Shown: positions 42,694-52,528 of the stretch, piece after piece
Numbering within the stretch: the stretch's first letter is position 1
How the letters are laid out: the number at the start of each line of letters is the position of its first letter
Origin: Flavobacterium haoranii
GTDB lineage: Bacteria; Bacteroidota; Bacteroidia; Flavobacteriales; Flavobacteriaceae
Length of the DNA: 64,000 bases
Assembly: GCA_003246205.1 (NCBI GenBank)
Contig: QKBC01000016.1
Location: 51,944-115,943 of the forward strand
Direction of reading: 5' to 3'
Program-made: the position numbers and the translations under genes
The notes under the pieces: model-generated
Databases searched by the model: none
What the model was told of the DNA's origin: nothing
The model's input: the letters and a program-made list of their open reading frames with translations, nothing else

Positions 42694-44025
42694 TTATAAG
42701 TTGTGTATTGCTTGTTTAAACTGACGCCCTCTGTCTTCGTAGTTTTCAAATAAATCAAAACTTGCACAAGCCGGCGATAACAATACCGTATCTCCTTTTT
42801 CTGCCATTTTTTGTGCAATTTTTACCGCTTCTGTCATAGAAGTTGTTTCTACCATAACATCTACAACATCACTAAACGCATTGAAGATTTTTTGGTTATC
42901 TACTCCCAAACAAACGATTCCTTTTACCTTTTCACGTACCAGAGACATTAACTCGTCATAATCATTTCCTTTGTCTACCCCTCCTACAATCCATACCGTT
43001 GGCGTTGTCATACTGTCTAATGCAAAAAAAGTAGCATTAACATTAGTTGCTTTAGAATCATTAATATACTGCACTCCTTGAATTTTCAACACTTTCTCTA
43101 AACGATGTTCTGCTCCCTGAAAATTGCTCAGACTCTCACGAATAGTCTGCTTTCTTATTTTCATCAATTGAGCCACCGCAGTTGCTGCCATAGCGTTCTT
43201 CACATTGTGTTTTCCTTCTAATGATAATTCATTTATTGGCATGGTAAATAAATCGTTATTTATGTTATTGTTCAAATTGTTATCTTCTATACTTCCTCCG
43301 TTTTCAATTTTTTTCGTAAGTGAAAACGAAATTAATTTTGCTTTTACCGAATGCTGATCCAACCATTTTTGAGTTTCAACATCATCAGCATCGATTATTA
43401 AATAATCTTCTTCTGTTTGATTCATTGTAATCCGGAACTTAGCTGCTATATACTGGTTATAATCATAATTATACCGATCTAAATGATCCGGACTTAAATT
43501 GGTAATGATAGCAATATGCGGCTTGTATTTCTCAATTCCGTCCAATTGAAAACTGCTTAATTCCAACACATACACATCGTGTTTGTTTTCGGCTACCTGC
43601 CAAGCAAAACTTTTCCCGATGTTTCCGGCTAAACCAACATTCAATCCGCCTTGTTTTAACAAATGATATGTTAAAAGTGTCGTAGTAGTTTTACCGTTAC
43701 TCCCTGTGATACCAATAGTTAAAGCATCTGTGAATTGCGAAGCAAACTCAATCTCTGAAATAACCGGAATCTCTTTCTCTTTTAGCTTTTTAATTATAGG
43801 CGCTTTATCCGGAATTCCAGGACTTTTCATTACTACATCAGCATTGAGAATTAATTCTTCTGTATGCTTTTCATCTTCCCAATCTATCTTGTTTATTAAA
43901 AGAACTTCTCTATAATTATTTTTAATTTTTCCGAAATCGGACAGAAAGACATCATACCCTTTCTTTTTTCCTAAAATTGCAGTTCCTACACCGCTTTCGC
44001 CTCCTCCTAAAACAACTAGTCTCAT
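42694..44025 (-). CDS. murD: UDP-N-acetylmuramoylalanine--D-glutamate ligase
   Basis: A 443-residue Mur ligase with GESGVGTAILGKKKGYDVFL at the N-terminus, ATP loop TIGITGSNGKTTTTLLTYHL and KYINDSKATN-like VQYINDSKATNVNATFFALD. It adds D-glutamate to UDP-MurNAc-Ala. It starts one base after mraY and has an unusual run of asparagines (EDNNLNNNINNDLF, near 245). Confidence 0.97.
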   Translation of the reverse strand: MRLVVLGGGESGVGTAILGKKKGYDVFLSDFGKIKNNYREVLLINKIDWEDEKHTEELILNADVVMKSPGIPDKAPIIKKLKEKEIPVISEIEFASQFTDALTIGITGSNGKTTTTLLTYHLLKQGGLNVGLAGNIGKSFAWQVAENKHDVYVLELSSFQLDGIEKYKPHIAIITNLSPDHLDRYNYDYNQYIAAKFRITMNQTEEDYLIIDADDVETQKWLDQHSVKAKLISFSLTKKIENGGSIEDNNLNNNINNDLFTMPINELSLEGKHNVKNAMAATAVAQLMKIRKQTIRESLSNFQGAEHRLEKVLKIQGVQYINDSKATNVNATFFALDSMTTPTVWIVGGVDKGNDYDELMSLVREKVKGIVCLGVDNQKIFNAFSDVVDVMVETTSMTEAVKIAQKMAEKGDTVLLSPACASFDLFENYEDRGRQFKQAIHNL

Positions 44026-44026
44026 C

Positions 44027-45244
44027 TTATCTTAGCTTTAATGATACCAATGTAAAAATGGCTAGTAAAATACCAACGATCCAGAAACGGGTAACAATCT
44101 TACTTTCATGGTATCCTTTCTTCTGATAATGGTGATGTAAAGGAGACATCAGAAAAATGCGGCGACCTTCTCCGTATTTCTTTTTCGTATATTTAAAATA
44201 GCTTACCTGTAATACCACTGATAAATTTTCAGCCAGAAAGATTCCGCATAAAATCGGGATCATTAATTCTTTTCGGATAGCAATAGCAATTACTGCTATA
44301 ATTCCACCGATTGTTAAACTTCCGGTATCTCCCATAAAAACAGTTGCCGGATAGGTATTGTACCAAAGAAAACCGACCAATGCTCCCACAAAAGCAGCAA
44401 TATAAATGGTCATTTCTCCTGAGTTAGGGATATACATAATATTCAGATAATCTGAAAAAATGATATTTCCGGAAAGAAATGTAAAAATTCCTAAAGTAAG
44501 TACCGATATTGCCGAAGTTCCGGCAGCTAAACCATCGATACCGTCTGTCAAGTTAGCACCGTTTGAAACTGCAGTGATAATAAAAATCACTACCGGAATA
44601 AATATTAACCAAGCCCATTTTTCATAACCATCTCCCATGAATGATAGCACTTTGGCATAATCAAACTCATTATTTTTTAAGAATGGAATTGTTGTCGCGG
44701 TTGATTTTTCCTGTAAGATCGTGGTGTTTACATTTTCTGTTTTAACACGGGCTCCCATAGTGTCTTTTCGCACAGTAACTCCTGGATGAAAATATAATAC
44801 AGAACCTACAATTAATCCTAAACCAACTTGCCCAATTACTTTAAATCGTCCTTTTAAACCTTCTTTATCTTTTTTAAATATTTTAATATAATCGTCAATA
44901 AAACCTATTGTTCCCATCCACAGGGTAGTTACTATTAACAGAACCACATAGATATTTTCCAATCTTGCAAACAAGAATACCGGAACTAGTGTTGCCAAAA
45001 TAATGATAATCCCACCCATTGTAGGTGTTCCTGCTTTTTGAGTTTGTCCTTCTAAACCTAACTCTCTGACGGTTTCTCCAACTTGTTGTTTTCTTAAAAA
45101 GTTGATGATCTTTTTCCCGTAAATAGTAGCAATTGCCAGCGAAAGTATAAATGCCATCGCTGAACGAAATGTTATATACTGAAATACTCCGGCTCCCGGA
45201 ACATCAAATGCTTTGTCTAAATACTGAAATAAATAATATAGCAT
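44027..45244 (-). CDS. mraY: Phospho-MurNAc-pentapeptide transferase
   Basis: A 405-residue integral membrane enzyme: [20 protein letters not shown], then [20 protein letters not shown], with the Asp pair, and [20 protein letters not shown] and [20 protein letters not shown], which carry the other catalytic residues. A loop ([20 protein letters not shown]) of about 45 residues is larger than in E. coli. It makes lipid I. It starts 12 bases after murE. Confidence 0.97.
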   Translation of the reverse strand: MLYYLFQYLDKAFDVPGAGVFQYITFRSAMAFILSLAIATIYGKKIINFLRKQQVGETVRELGLEGQTQKAGTPTMGGIIIILATLVPVFLFARLENIYVVLLIVTTLWMGTIGFIDDYIKIFKKDKEGLKGRFKVIGQVGLGLIVGSVLYFHPGVTVRKDTMGARVKTENVNTTILQEKSTATTIPFLKNNEFDYAKVLSFMGDGYEKWAWLIFIPVVIFIITAVSNGANLTDGIDGLAAGTSAISVLTLGIFTFLSGNIIFSDYLNIMYIPNSGEMTIYIAAFVGALVGFLWYNTYPATVFMGDTGSLTIGGIIAVIAIAIRKELMIPILCGIFLAENLSVVLQVSYFKYTKKKYGEGRRIFLMSPLHHHYQKKGYHESKIVTRFWIVGILLAIFTLVSLKLR

Positions 45245-45256
45245 TGTGAGTTAGTT

Positions 45257-46717
45257 TTAGCTTAGTTGGTTTAAAAATTCTTTTACAATCTTCATATCAT
45301 CAAAATCATGTCGTACTCCGTTAATTTCCTGATAAGTTTCATGACCTTTTCCGGCAATTAATATGATATCATTTGGCTGAGCCATTTGGCAAGCCGTTTT
45401 TATAGCTTGTTTTCTATCTAAAATAGAAAGTGTTTTTTTGAAATTTTGCGGTTCCACTCCTTTTTCCATTTCATCAATGATCGTTTGCGGATCTTCTGAA
45501 CGCGGATTATCAGATGTAAAAATGGCTTTATTACTTAAATCAGAAGCAATCTTCGCCATTACAGGTCTTTTGGTTTTGTCTCTGTCTCCTCCACAGCCTA
45601 CAACCGTTATTAAAATTTCATTTTTAGTTCGTATATCGTTAATTGTTTTCAACACATTTTCCAAAGCATCCGGTGTATGAGCATAGTCTACAACAGCTGT
45701 TATTTTGTTTGGCGATATGAAGTATTGAAATCTTCCTGACACACTTTCAAGCTCGGAAAGCAAGCGTAATACTTCATTGCTTTCTAATCCTAATTCAACG
45801 CCTGTTGCATAAATTGCCAATAAGTTATACGCATTGAATGCTCCTATTAATTTAGTCCAGACTTCATTATTATTAATTTTCAACAACAAGCCACTAAACT
45901 GGTTTTCTAAAATTTGCGCTTTATAATCTGCATAGGATTTTATAGCATAGGTAACTTTTTTAGCCACTGTATTTTGCAACATTACCGTTCCGTTCTTATC
46001 ATCTACATTGCTAATAGCAAATGCCGTTTTGGGCAAATTGTCAAAAAACGATTTTTTAACATCTCGATATTCTGCAAAAGTTTTATGATAATCTAAATGA
46101 TCGTGTGTTAAGTTGGTGAATATTCCTCCGGTAAAATGTAGCCCTTCTGTTCTTTTTTGATGAATTCCGTGCGAGCTTACTTCCATAAAACAAAACTCAC
46201 ATCCGGCTTCAGTCATTTCATTCAAATAATAATTAATCGTCAACGAATCCGGCGTTGTATGTGTTGCCTTAAATTCGTTATTATCTACTAAAATCTTAAC
46301 AGTTGACAACAAGCCTACTTTATACCCGGCACGTTTAAACATTTGGTACAACAAAGACGCAATTGTTGTTTTCCCATTGGTTCCGGTTACTCCTACCAAT
46401 TTTAACTTATCTGAAGGATTGTCATAATAATTAGCTGCCATAAAAGCTAGTGCCTCATGCGTATTCTGAACCTGAATATAGGTTACGCCGTTTACAATTC
46501 TCTCCGGAAATTCTTCACAAATTACAGCTATCGCTCCTTGGTCTACTGCCTTATCAATAAAAGTATGACCATCTGCTACCACTCCCCTGATAGCTACAAA
46601 AGCATCATTCAATTGAACTTTTCTGGAGTCAAATTCAATTTTTTCAATAGCCACATCTGTGGTTCCTCTTACCGCTTCGATGTGTACTTTATATAATATG
46701 TCTTTTAATAGCTTCAC
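45257..46717 (-). CDS. murE: UDP-MurNAc-tripeptide synthetase MurE
   Basis: A 486-residue Mur ligase with VGVTGTNGKTTIASLLYQMF, THTTPDSLTINYYLNEM and FTSDNPRSEDPQTIIDEMEK. The DNPRSEDP motif indicates meso-diaminopimelate as the third residue, as in Gram-negative cells. It begins inside the last codons of ftsI (overlap four bases). Confidence 0.97.
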   Translation of the reverse strand: MKLLKDILYKVHIEAVRGTTDVAIEKIEFDSRKVQLNDAFVAIRGVVADGHTFIDKAVDQGAIAVICEEFPERIVNGVTYIQVQNTHEALAFMAANYYDNPSDKLKLVGVTGTNGKTTIASLLYQMFKRAGYKVGLLSTVKILVDNNEFKATHTTPDSLTINYYLNEMTEAGCEFCFMEVSSHGIHQKRTEGLHFTGGIFTNLTHDHLDYHKTFAEYRDVKKSFFDNLPKTAFAISNVDDKNGTVMLQNTVAKKVTYAIKSYADYKAQILENQFSGLLLKINNNEVWTKLIGAFNAYNLLAIYATGVELGLESNEVLRLLSELESVSGRFQYFISPNKITAVVDYAHTPDALENVLKTINDIRTKNEILITVVGCGGDRDKTKRPVMAKIASDLSNKAIFTSDNPRSEDPQTIIDEMEKGVEPQNFKKTLSILDRKQAIKTACQMAQPNDIILIAGKGHETYQEINGVRHDFDDMKIVKEFLNQLS

Positions 46718-48708
46718 GATAACTCTAAAATGATGGTTGTATTTTTATTGATCTGCTCTCCGGCTTTGACCGATTGTGCTTTCACTTTTCCTATGCCTTT
46801 AATCTCAACATGTAATCCTAAATTCTCCAAAAGCGCTACAGCATCCATAGCTTGCATGCCTTTTACATCAGGCACTTTACTTGTTTCATTATTTGACTTT
46901 TTATAATAAGAAGCATATTGGTTTTCTACCGAATTAATCTTCTCATTAATATCTTTAATATGATTTGTCGGTGGAGAATCTGTATAAATCTTTTGAGCAA
47001 TACGTTTAAAAACCGGTCCGGCCACGTCAGCACCATAATATCCGGCAGAAACATTTGGTTTATGAACTACTACTATACATGAATACTTAGGGTCATTAGC
47101 CGGAAAATAGCCTGCAAAAGAAGAAACATAATGCAACTTTGATTTATCGCGATAATTAGCTTGTGCTGTTCCTGTTTTTCCTGCCATCGAAAAATCTTTA
47201 GAATACAATTTAGACCCTGTACCTCTTTTTACTACATTTTCCAAAACTGAACGTACCTTTTTCAATGTTTCATCAGATGCTATTTTAGGATTGATGATTT
47301 CCGGTTCAAACTTTTCAATGGTTTTATTCCACTCTTTAATTTCTTTTACAAAATAAGGTTTCACCATTTTTCCGTTATTCGCCACTGCATTATACAACGT
47401 AAGCGTTTGTAATGGGGTCATAGCAATTCCGTATCCAAAAGCCATCCAAGGCAATGTTGTACCATACCAATTCTTATCTCCTGGCTGAGGCACTCTTGGT
47501 TTTCCTTCTCCTATTAATTGCAATCCTAAAGATTTATTCAGCCCATAACTATTGATTCTATCCACAAATTGTTTCGGATTGTCTTTGTAATTATCATAAA
47601 CAGCCTGTACTAAAACCGTATTGGAAGACAATTCAAAACCCCGGGCTAAAGAGATTTTTCCGTATCCTCCTTTTTTGGAATCCCGCACTTTCTTTTTGTA
47701 ATATTCCACAACACCATCATGTGTATCAAACACTTTACTGGTATCAATTTTATGATCGTCAAGCAGGGCGATTAAATCAAACAACTTGAATGTAGAACCC
47801 GGTTCGTGCGATTCAGCTACGGCATAGTTTTGAGATTCGTAATAACTTCCGTCTAAAGCTCTTCCCAAATTCGAAATAGCTTTAATTGCTCCTGTTTTAG
47901 TTTCCATTACTACCACACATCCATGATCTGCTTCGTAATGTTCCAATTGTTTTAACAATGCGTGATGTGCAATATCCTGAATGTAAACATCTATTGTTGA
48001 TACAATATCATAACCATCCTGCGGATCCAATTCGTTATTATCACTAATTGGCTTCCATTGGCTTTTGGCAATTTTCTGCATCATGCGATGTCCATTCTTA
48101 CCATTGATATATTTACGAAATGCGTATTCTAATCCTTTTCCGTTAGGTGATCCATCTGCATTTGCCCTTTCGTAACCAATAGTTCTTTGTGCCACCAAAC
48201 CGATTGGATGTTCCCGAACTGTTTTTTGTTCCACAATAATTCCACCTTTATACGCTCCTTTGTTAAAAAGCGGAAAACTTTTTACCCGCATATATTGCGT
48301 ATAGCTCAACTTTCGAGCAATAAGATAATATCGATTTTTGTTTGCTCTGGCTTTTTGTAGTTGTGCCTGATAATATCCGGGTGTTTTTCCAAACATCACC
48401 GAAAGAGAATCGCTCAACGGTTTTATAAGATTAGTGAAATTTTCCTGAGACGGCGAAAGTGCATCAAAACGAATTGTATATTCCGGAATTGAAGTAGCCA
48501 AAAGACTACCATCTGCCGAATATACATTGCCTTTATTAGCCGGAATGGTAAAGTTTTTAACCGTGCGTTCTTTAGCTAATTTTCGATAATATTCTCCTTC
48601 TACCCATTGAATATTATTCAATTTAACCAAAACCAAAATAGCTATCACAAATATTGCGAAAGCTACGCCATACATTCTATAATTTGTATTTTTTGGTTTT
48701 ACTGCCAT
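46714..48708 (-). CDS. ftsI: Division transpeptidase FtsI (PBP3-like) with PASTA domain
   Basis: A 664-residue penicillin-binding protein: N-terminal membrane helix (YGVAFAIFVIAILVLVKLNN), dimerisation domain and transpeptidase domain. Catalytic motifs are EPGSTFKLFDLIA (SxxK), SSNTVLV (SxN) and KTGTAQANY (KTG). A C-terminal PASTA domain (VPDVKGMQAMDAVALLENLG) is present, which E. coli FtsI lacks but many Bacteroidota have. It cross-links septal peptidoglycan. It overlaps ftsL by ten bases. Confidence 0.97.
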   Translation of the reverse strand: MAVKPKNTNYRMYGVAFAIFVIAILVLVKLNNIQWVEGEYYRKLAKERTVKNFTIPANKGNVYSADGSLLATSIPEYTIRFDALSPSQENFTNLIKPLSDSLSVMFGKTPGYYQAQLQKARANKNRYYLIARKLSYTQYMRVKSFPLFNKGAYKGGIIVEQKTVREHPIGLVAQRTIGYERANADGSPNGKGLEYAFRKYINGKNGHRMMQKIAKSQWKPISDNNELDPQDGYDIVSTIDVYIQDIAHHALLKQLEHYEADHGCVVVMETKTGAIKAISNLGRALDGSYYESQNYAVAESHEPGSTFKLFDLIALLDDHKIDTSKVFDTHDGVVEYYKKKVRDSKKGGYGKISLARGFELSSNTVLVQAVYDNYKDNPKQFVDRINSYGLNKSLGLQLIGEGKPRVPQPGDKNWYGTTLPWMAFGYGIAMTPLQTLTLYNAVANNGKMVKPYFVKEIKEWNKTIEKFEPEIINPKIASDETLKKVRSVLENVVKRGTGSKLYSKDFSMAGKTGTAQANYRDKSKLHYVSSFAGYFPANDPKYSCIVVVHKPNVSAGYYGADVAGPVFKRIAQKIYTDSPPTNHIKDINEKINSVENQYASYYKKSNNETSKVPDVKGMQAMDAVALLENLGLHVEIKGIGKVKAQSVKAGEQINKNTTIILELS

Positions 48709-49058
48709 AATTTGAATCGGTCAAAAAAACTTTTTTCTTCTTTTTTACTTTGTTTAACTATTATTTTTGTCGGCGGCACACTGGCCGGATAAATTTCTCT
48801 TTCTTCCATTTTTTTCGCTACAGTTGATTCCATTTTTAATTTCATCAACTCGGACCGTCTGTCTACAAATTCCGAACGCAGTTCTTTTACACGATTGGTC
48901 AACTCCGTTATTTTATAATTCTTAGCATCATATCTATGATTATTAGCAATCATTATCATGGCTAAAAAAATCAGAAAAACAATAAACTTCCAGTTTTTAA
49001 GTGCATCGTCACTTACCAGAAACTTAGCTTTTAACAAACTGTATATACTGTTTTTCAT
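48699..49058 (-). CDS. ftsL: FtsL-like cell-division protein
   Basis: A 119-residue protein with one membrane helix (FIVFLIFLAMIMIANN, residues 26-41) and a coiled coil after it (ITELTNRVKELRSEFVDRRS, then ELMKLKMEST). Size, topology and position between rsmH and ftsI identify it as the Bacteroidota FtsL equivalent, a scaffold of the divisome; sequence similarity alone would be weak. It overlaps ftsI by ten bases. Confidence 0.85.
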   Translation of the reverse strand: MKNSIYSLLKAKFLVSDDALKNWKFIVFLIFLAMIMIANNHRYDAKNYKITELTNRVKELRSEFVDRRSELMKLKMESTVAKKMEEREIYPASVPPTKIIVKQSKKEEKSFFDRFKLWQ

Positions 49059-49062
49059 TCTT

Positions 49063-49968
49063 TTATAGTTTTTCCGCTACTCTTAATTTTGCGCTTCTTG
49101 CTCTGTTATTTTGCGCTATTTCTTCTTCTGTCGGTACAATTAATCGTTCCACAATTTTAAACGGCACTTCAAAGTTTCCGAAGAAATCACGTTCCGGTTC
49201 TCCTTCAAACATTCCGTTTCTCATAAAGCGCTTAACCAATCTATCTTCCAATGAATGATACGAAATCACACTTAAACGCCCTCCTGTATTCAACAACTCC
49301 AGCGATTGCTCCAGAAACTCTTTCAACACTTCGATTTCCTGATTCACCTCAATTCGAATTGCCTGATAAATTTGAGCCAATATTTTATTACTTTTATGAG
49401 CCGGTAAGAACTTTGCCAATACTTGCTTCAAATGTTCCGTATTTCGAATTTGCTTATCTTTTCGAGCCGAAACAATTACATTTGCCATCGCTCCACCGTT
49501 TTTCAATTCGCCGTATTGCACAAAAACCCTTTTCAAATCCTGTTCGTCATATTCGTTCACCACATGAAAAGCACTTAACTCTCCTTTTTGACTCATTCGC
49601 ATATCTAATTCAGCATCAAAACGAGTAGAAAAACCTCTTTCAGCCATATCAAACTGATGAGATGAAACTCCCAAATCGGCTAAAATTCCATCTACTTTTT
49701 TAATCCCGTTAAAACGCAAGAACCTTTTAATGTTTCTGAAATTTTCATTAATCAGCAAGAAACGTTCATCATCAATAGCATTTCGCAACGCATCTTCATC
49801 CTGATCAAAAGCTATCAATTTTCCATTCTTACCCAATCGCGACATTATCTCCCTGGAATGGCCGCCGCCGCCAAAAGTCACATCCACATAAACACCATCC
49901 GGCTTAATATTTAAACCATCTACCGTTTCTTTTAACAAAACCGGATTATGATATTCCATCTTCGTCAA
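49063..49968 (-). CDS. rsmH: 16S rRNA m4C1402 methyltransferase RsmH
   Basis: A 301-residue SAM-dependent enzyme starting MTKMEYHNPVLLKETVDGL; the second ATG (residue 4, MEYHNPVLL) is an equally possible start. DVTFGGGGHSREIMSRLGKN binds SAM, and GILADLGVSSHQFD, RGFSTRFDAELDMRMSQ and LSVISYHSLEDRLVKRFM are the family signature. It methylates 16S rRNA. It overlaps mraZ by 23 bases. Confidence 0.97.
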   Translation of the reverse strand: MTKMEYHNPVLLKETVDGLNIKPDGVYVDVTFGGGGHSREIMSRLGKNGKLIAFDQDEDALRNAIDDERFLLINENFRNIKRFLRFNGIKKVDGILADLGVSSHQFDMAERGFSTRFDAELDMRMSQKGELSAFHVVNEYDEQDLKRVFVQYGELKNGGAMANVIVSARKDKQIRNTEHLKQVLAKFLPAHKSNKILAQIYQAIRIEVNQEIEVLKEFLEQSLELLNTGGRLSVISYHSLEDRLVKRFMRNGMFEGEPERDFFGNFEVPFKIVERLIVPTEEEIAQNNRARSAKLRVAEKL

Positions 49969-50416
49969 TATTAAAATTACCCATTACTTCTTCAGCCAAA
50001 TCTGCAAAATCCTGAGCTGAATCTTCAATTGCATTTTCATACAATTCTTTATCCCAGATTTCCACAATTGAAACAGCAGAAGACAAGACTACGTCTTTAT
50101 CAATTTTTGCAAACACCACTAAATCCTTAGGAATCAACAAACGTCCGTTAGCATCAATTTCTATTATTTTAACTCCAGCCGTAAACCGACGGATAAAGTC
50201 ATTATTTTTCTTTACAAAACGATTCAATTTGTTGATTTTTGCCATCATTTTGTTCCATTCTTCCATCGGATACAATTCCAGACAAGGCTGAAACACTGAA
50301 CGCTTCAACACAAAAGCGGCTTCTGTTCCGTCAAATTGCTTCTTTAAAGCAACCGGAATCATCAATCTGCCTTTTGCATCAACTTTACATTCGTATGTTC
50401 CAATTAGTGGTTTCAA
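49946..50416 (-). CDS. mraZ: Transcriptional regulator MraZ
   Basis: A 156-residue protein made of two SpoVT/AbrB-like repeats: GTYECKVDAKGRLMIPVALK and VKIIEIDANGRLLIPKDLVV. Each has the DAKGR/DANGR DNA-contact loop. MraZ represses the dcw cluster from its own promoter, as in other phyla. It is the first gene of the cluster, and triple boxes for it lie 42-67 bases upstream of its start. Confidence 0.96.
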   Translation of the reverse strand: MKPLIGTYECKVDAKGRLMIPVALKKQFDGTEAAFVLKRSVFQPCLELYPMEEWNKMMAKINKLNRFVKKNNDFIRRFTAGVKIIEIDANGRLLIPKDLVVFAKIDKDVVLSSAVSIVEIWDKELYENAIEDSAQDFADLAEEVMGNFNIDEDGIS

Positions 50417-50440
50417 AGCCTATTTATGCTATACTTTATA

Positions 50441-50483
50441 CAAAAGTAGAAAAAAATCACCACTTTTTACCACAAATTACCAC
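50441..50483 (-). promoter_or_regulatory. mraZ promoter with three MraZ boxes
   Basis: On the plus strand ACCAC occurs at 50459, 50469 and 50479, exactly ten bases apart (GTGGT on the minus strand). This helical spacing matches the repeated boxes bound by the MraZ ring. Downstream, on the minus strand, TACTTTTG (50448-50441) fits the -7 box. The boxes lie in the -33 region, which is consistent with repression. Confidence 0.8.
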
Positions 50484-50737
50484 TTTGTTGATAAGTTTTT
50501 ACCCTTTCGTAATCAAATACTTAAGTATTTTTTTCGATAAACTACTGTATACATTGAGCTTTTGGCTATTTTTATAACTTTAATTTAACACTCAAAAATC
50601 ATTTTTTTTAACATTTTGACCTCTTAAAAACCATTAGAACTAACTGACTTTTAAGTACATATAAACCAAATTTGAGCTATAAAAAACACATTCAAAACAG
50701 CGCCGTATTTTTGCTTTCAATTAAAGCATAAAGTCTT

Positions 50738-50745
50738 ATATTTGT
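50738..50745 (+). promoter_or_regulatory. -7 promoter element of the hydrolase gene
   Basis: TATATTTG fits TAnnTTTG exactly. TTTG at 50711-50714 is 23 bases upstream, slightly further than optimal; TTTC at 50716-50719 is nearer the normal distance. Confidence 0.6.
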
Positions 50746-50779
50746 GAAAATTTCATGCTGACAATTTGAAATTGACACT

Positions 50780-51535
50780 ATGCTAATAAAAGATAAAAAA
50801 TACACCTATTTTGAAGCCGGAGAAGGCACACCAATAATTGTATTACACGGATTGATGGGAGGATTAAGCAATTTTGACGGTGTTTCTGGTTTTTTTCCAA
50901 AAAACGGCTACAAAGTAGTGATTCCTGAACTCCCTCTCTATACTCAAAGTATATTGAAAACCAACGTAAAAGCCTTTTCAAAATTTGTAAAAGACTTTAT
51001 CATTCACAAAGGATTTGAAAAAGTAATACTGCTAGGAAACTCTCTTGGCGGACACATTGCTTTATATCATACTAAAATGTACCCGGAATTAGTAAAAGCT
51101 TTGGTTATTACCGGAAGTTCCGGATTATATGAAAGCGGTATGGGAGAAAGTTATCCGAAACGTGGCAACTACGAATACATAAAAAAGAAAAGCGAAGATG
51201 TTTTTTATGATCCTAAAGTTGCTACTAAGGAAATTGTTGATGAAGTTTTTGCTACTGTTAATGACAGAATGAAACTTTTAAAGACTTTAACAATAGCCAA
51301 GAGTGCCATTCGCCATAATATGGCAAAAGATTTGCCTAAAATGGAAACTCCTACTTGTATTATCTGGGGTAAAAATGACAAAGTAACACCTCCTGAAGTT
51401 GCAGAAGAATTCAATCAATTATTACCTAATTCAGAGTTATTTTGGATTGACAAATGCGGACATGCAGCAATGATGGAACATCCTGATGAATTTAACCAAA
51501 TTCTATTGGGTTGGTTACAAAAAAATCAAATATAA
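50780..51535 (+). CDS. Alpha/beta hydrolase
   Basis: A 251-residue single-domain hydrolase: oxyanion HGLMGGLSNFDGV near 24, the nucleophile elbow GNSLGGHIALYHTKMYPELV near 88 (Ser), the acid in IIWGKNDKVTPPEV and the base in CGHAAMMEHPDEF. The triad Ser-Asp-His is therefore complete. The substrate cannot be told; related flavobacterial genes are esterases or lactonases. It is followed by a terminator and then engB. Confidence 0.88.
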   Translation: MLIKDKKYTYFEAGEGTPIIVLHGLMGGLSNFDGVSGFFPKNGYKVVIPELPLYTQSILKTNVKAFSKFVKDFIIHKGFEKVILLGNSLGGHIALYHTKMYPELVKALVITGSSGLYESGMGESYPKRGNYEYIKKKSEDVFYDPKVATKEIVDEVFATVNDRMKLLKTLTIAKSAIRHNMAKDLPKMETPTCIIWGKNDKVTPPEVAEEFNQLLPNSELFWIDKCGHAAMMEHPDEFNQILLGWLQKNQI

Positions 51536-51537
51536 CT

Positions 51538-51560
51538 TTCCCCGCAAGGGGAATCTTTTT
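51538..51560 (+). terminator. Terminator between the hydrolase gene and engB
   Basis: TTCCCC-GCAA-GGGGAA followed by TCTTTTT, ending 12 bases before the engB ATG. It leaves almost no room for an engB promoter, so engB may rely on read-through. Confidence 0.8.
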
Positions 51561-51571
51561 ATTATTTTAGA

Positions 51572-52192
51572 ATGAAAATTACCAGTGCAGAATTTATTAT
51601 CAGTAACTCAGACGCTAAAAAATGTCCTAATGAGCCTATTCCTGAATATGCTTTTATCGGGCGTTCTAACGTAGGCAAAAGTTCTCTGATCAATATGCTG
51701 ACTGGACAAAAGAGTTTAGCCAAAACATCTTCAAAACCAGGAAAAACACAATTAATCAATCATTTTAAAATCAATCACAATTGGTTTTTAGTCGATTTAC
51801 CCGGTTATGGCTATGCCAAAGTATCTAAATCAACTAAGGCTACTTTTCAAAAGTTCATTACAGAATATTTCGAAAAAAGAGAACAACTAGTTTGTGCTTT
51901 TGTCTTAATTGATATTAGGTTAGAAGCTCAAAAAATTGATTTGGAATTTATCAACTATTTAGGAGAGTCGGGTATTCCGTTTTGTATTATTTTCACAAAA
52001 GCAGATAAAATAGGAAAAGTTAAAGCCCAACAAAATATTGCTGCTTATCGCAAAAAAGTATTAGCTAACGGTTGGGAAGAAATGCCTCAACATTTTGTAA
52101 CTTCATCTTTAGATACAACGGGAAAAGAAGAATTGCTCCAATTTATTGACCAAGTGAATCAAGATATGTTCGGGAGCAATCCTATGTTATAA
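51572..52192 (+). CDS. engB: Ribosome-biogenesis GTPase EngB (YihA/YsxC)
   Basis: A 206-residue GTPase with G1 GRSNVGKSSLINMLTGQKSL, G2/G3 SKPGKTQLINHF and DLPGYGYAKVSK, G4 TKADKIGK and G5 TSSLD. It helps assembly of the large ribosomal subunit and is often essential. Its stop is three bases from that of the convergent gldC. Confidence 0.97.
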   Translation: MKITSAEFIISNSDAKKCPNEPIPEYAFIGRSNVGKSSLINMLTGQKSLAKTSSKPGKTQLINHFKINHNWFLVDLPGYGYAKVSKSTKATFQKFITEYFEKREQLVCAFVLIDIRLEAQKIDLEFINYLGESGIPFCIIFTKADKIGKVKAQQNIAAYRKKVLANGWEEMPQHFVTSSLDTTGKEELLQFIDQVNQDMFGSNPML

Positions 52193-52195
52193 GAA

Positions 52196-52528
52196 TTAGG
52201 CTTTTAACTCTAGTTTCTCAGCAAAATAATCACAAAAATCACGCATAGTAGCGCTCATTTTCTCATCTGTTGTTGCTCTTTCAAAAGTATCAGCCATAGC
52301 CACTAATGTTTGATGAAAAAATTGCTTCATTTCATCAACCGGCATATCTTTCGTCCATAAATCAATACGCAACGTTTCTTTTTGTTTACTATCCCAAATA
52401 GACAATAACATTGCTTTAGCTTCGGCTTGGTCGATACCGCCGTCTTTAGCTGTCCACTTTAATTTTTCGGGAATTTGATTTTCATCTAATTCTACGGAAA
52501 TTTTTATATCTGATCTTTTATTTGTCAT
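52196..52528 (-). CDS. gldC: Gliding motility protein GldC
   Basis: A 110-residue cytoplasmic protein matching GldC in length and sequence: ISVELDENQIPEKLKWTAKD, ILLSIWDSKQK-like MLLSIWDSKQKETLRIDLWT and MRDFCDYFAEKL at the end. GldC helps, but is not essential for, gliding in Flavobacterium johnsoniae. It shares one base with gldB and is in its usual place next to it. Confidence 0.92.
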   Translation of the reverse strand: MTNKRSDIKISVELDENQIPEKLKWTAKDGGIDQAEAKAMLLSIWDSKQKETLRIDLWTKDMPVDEMKQFFHQTLVAMADTFERATTDEKMSATMRDFCDYFAEKLELKA

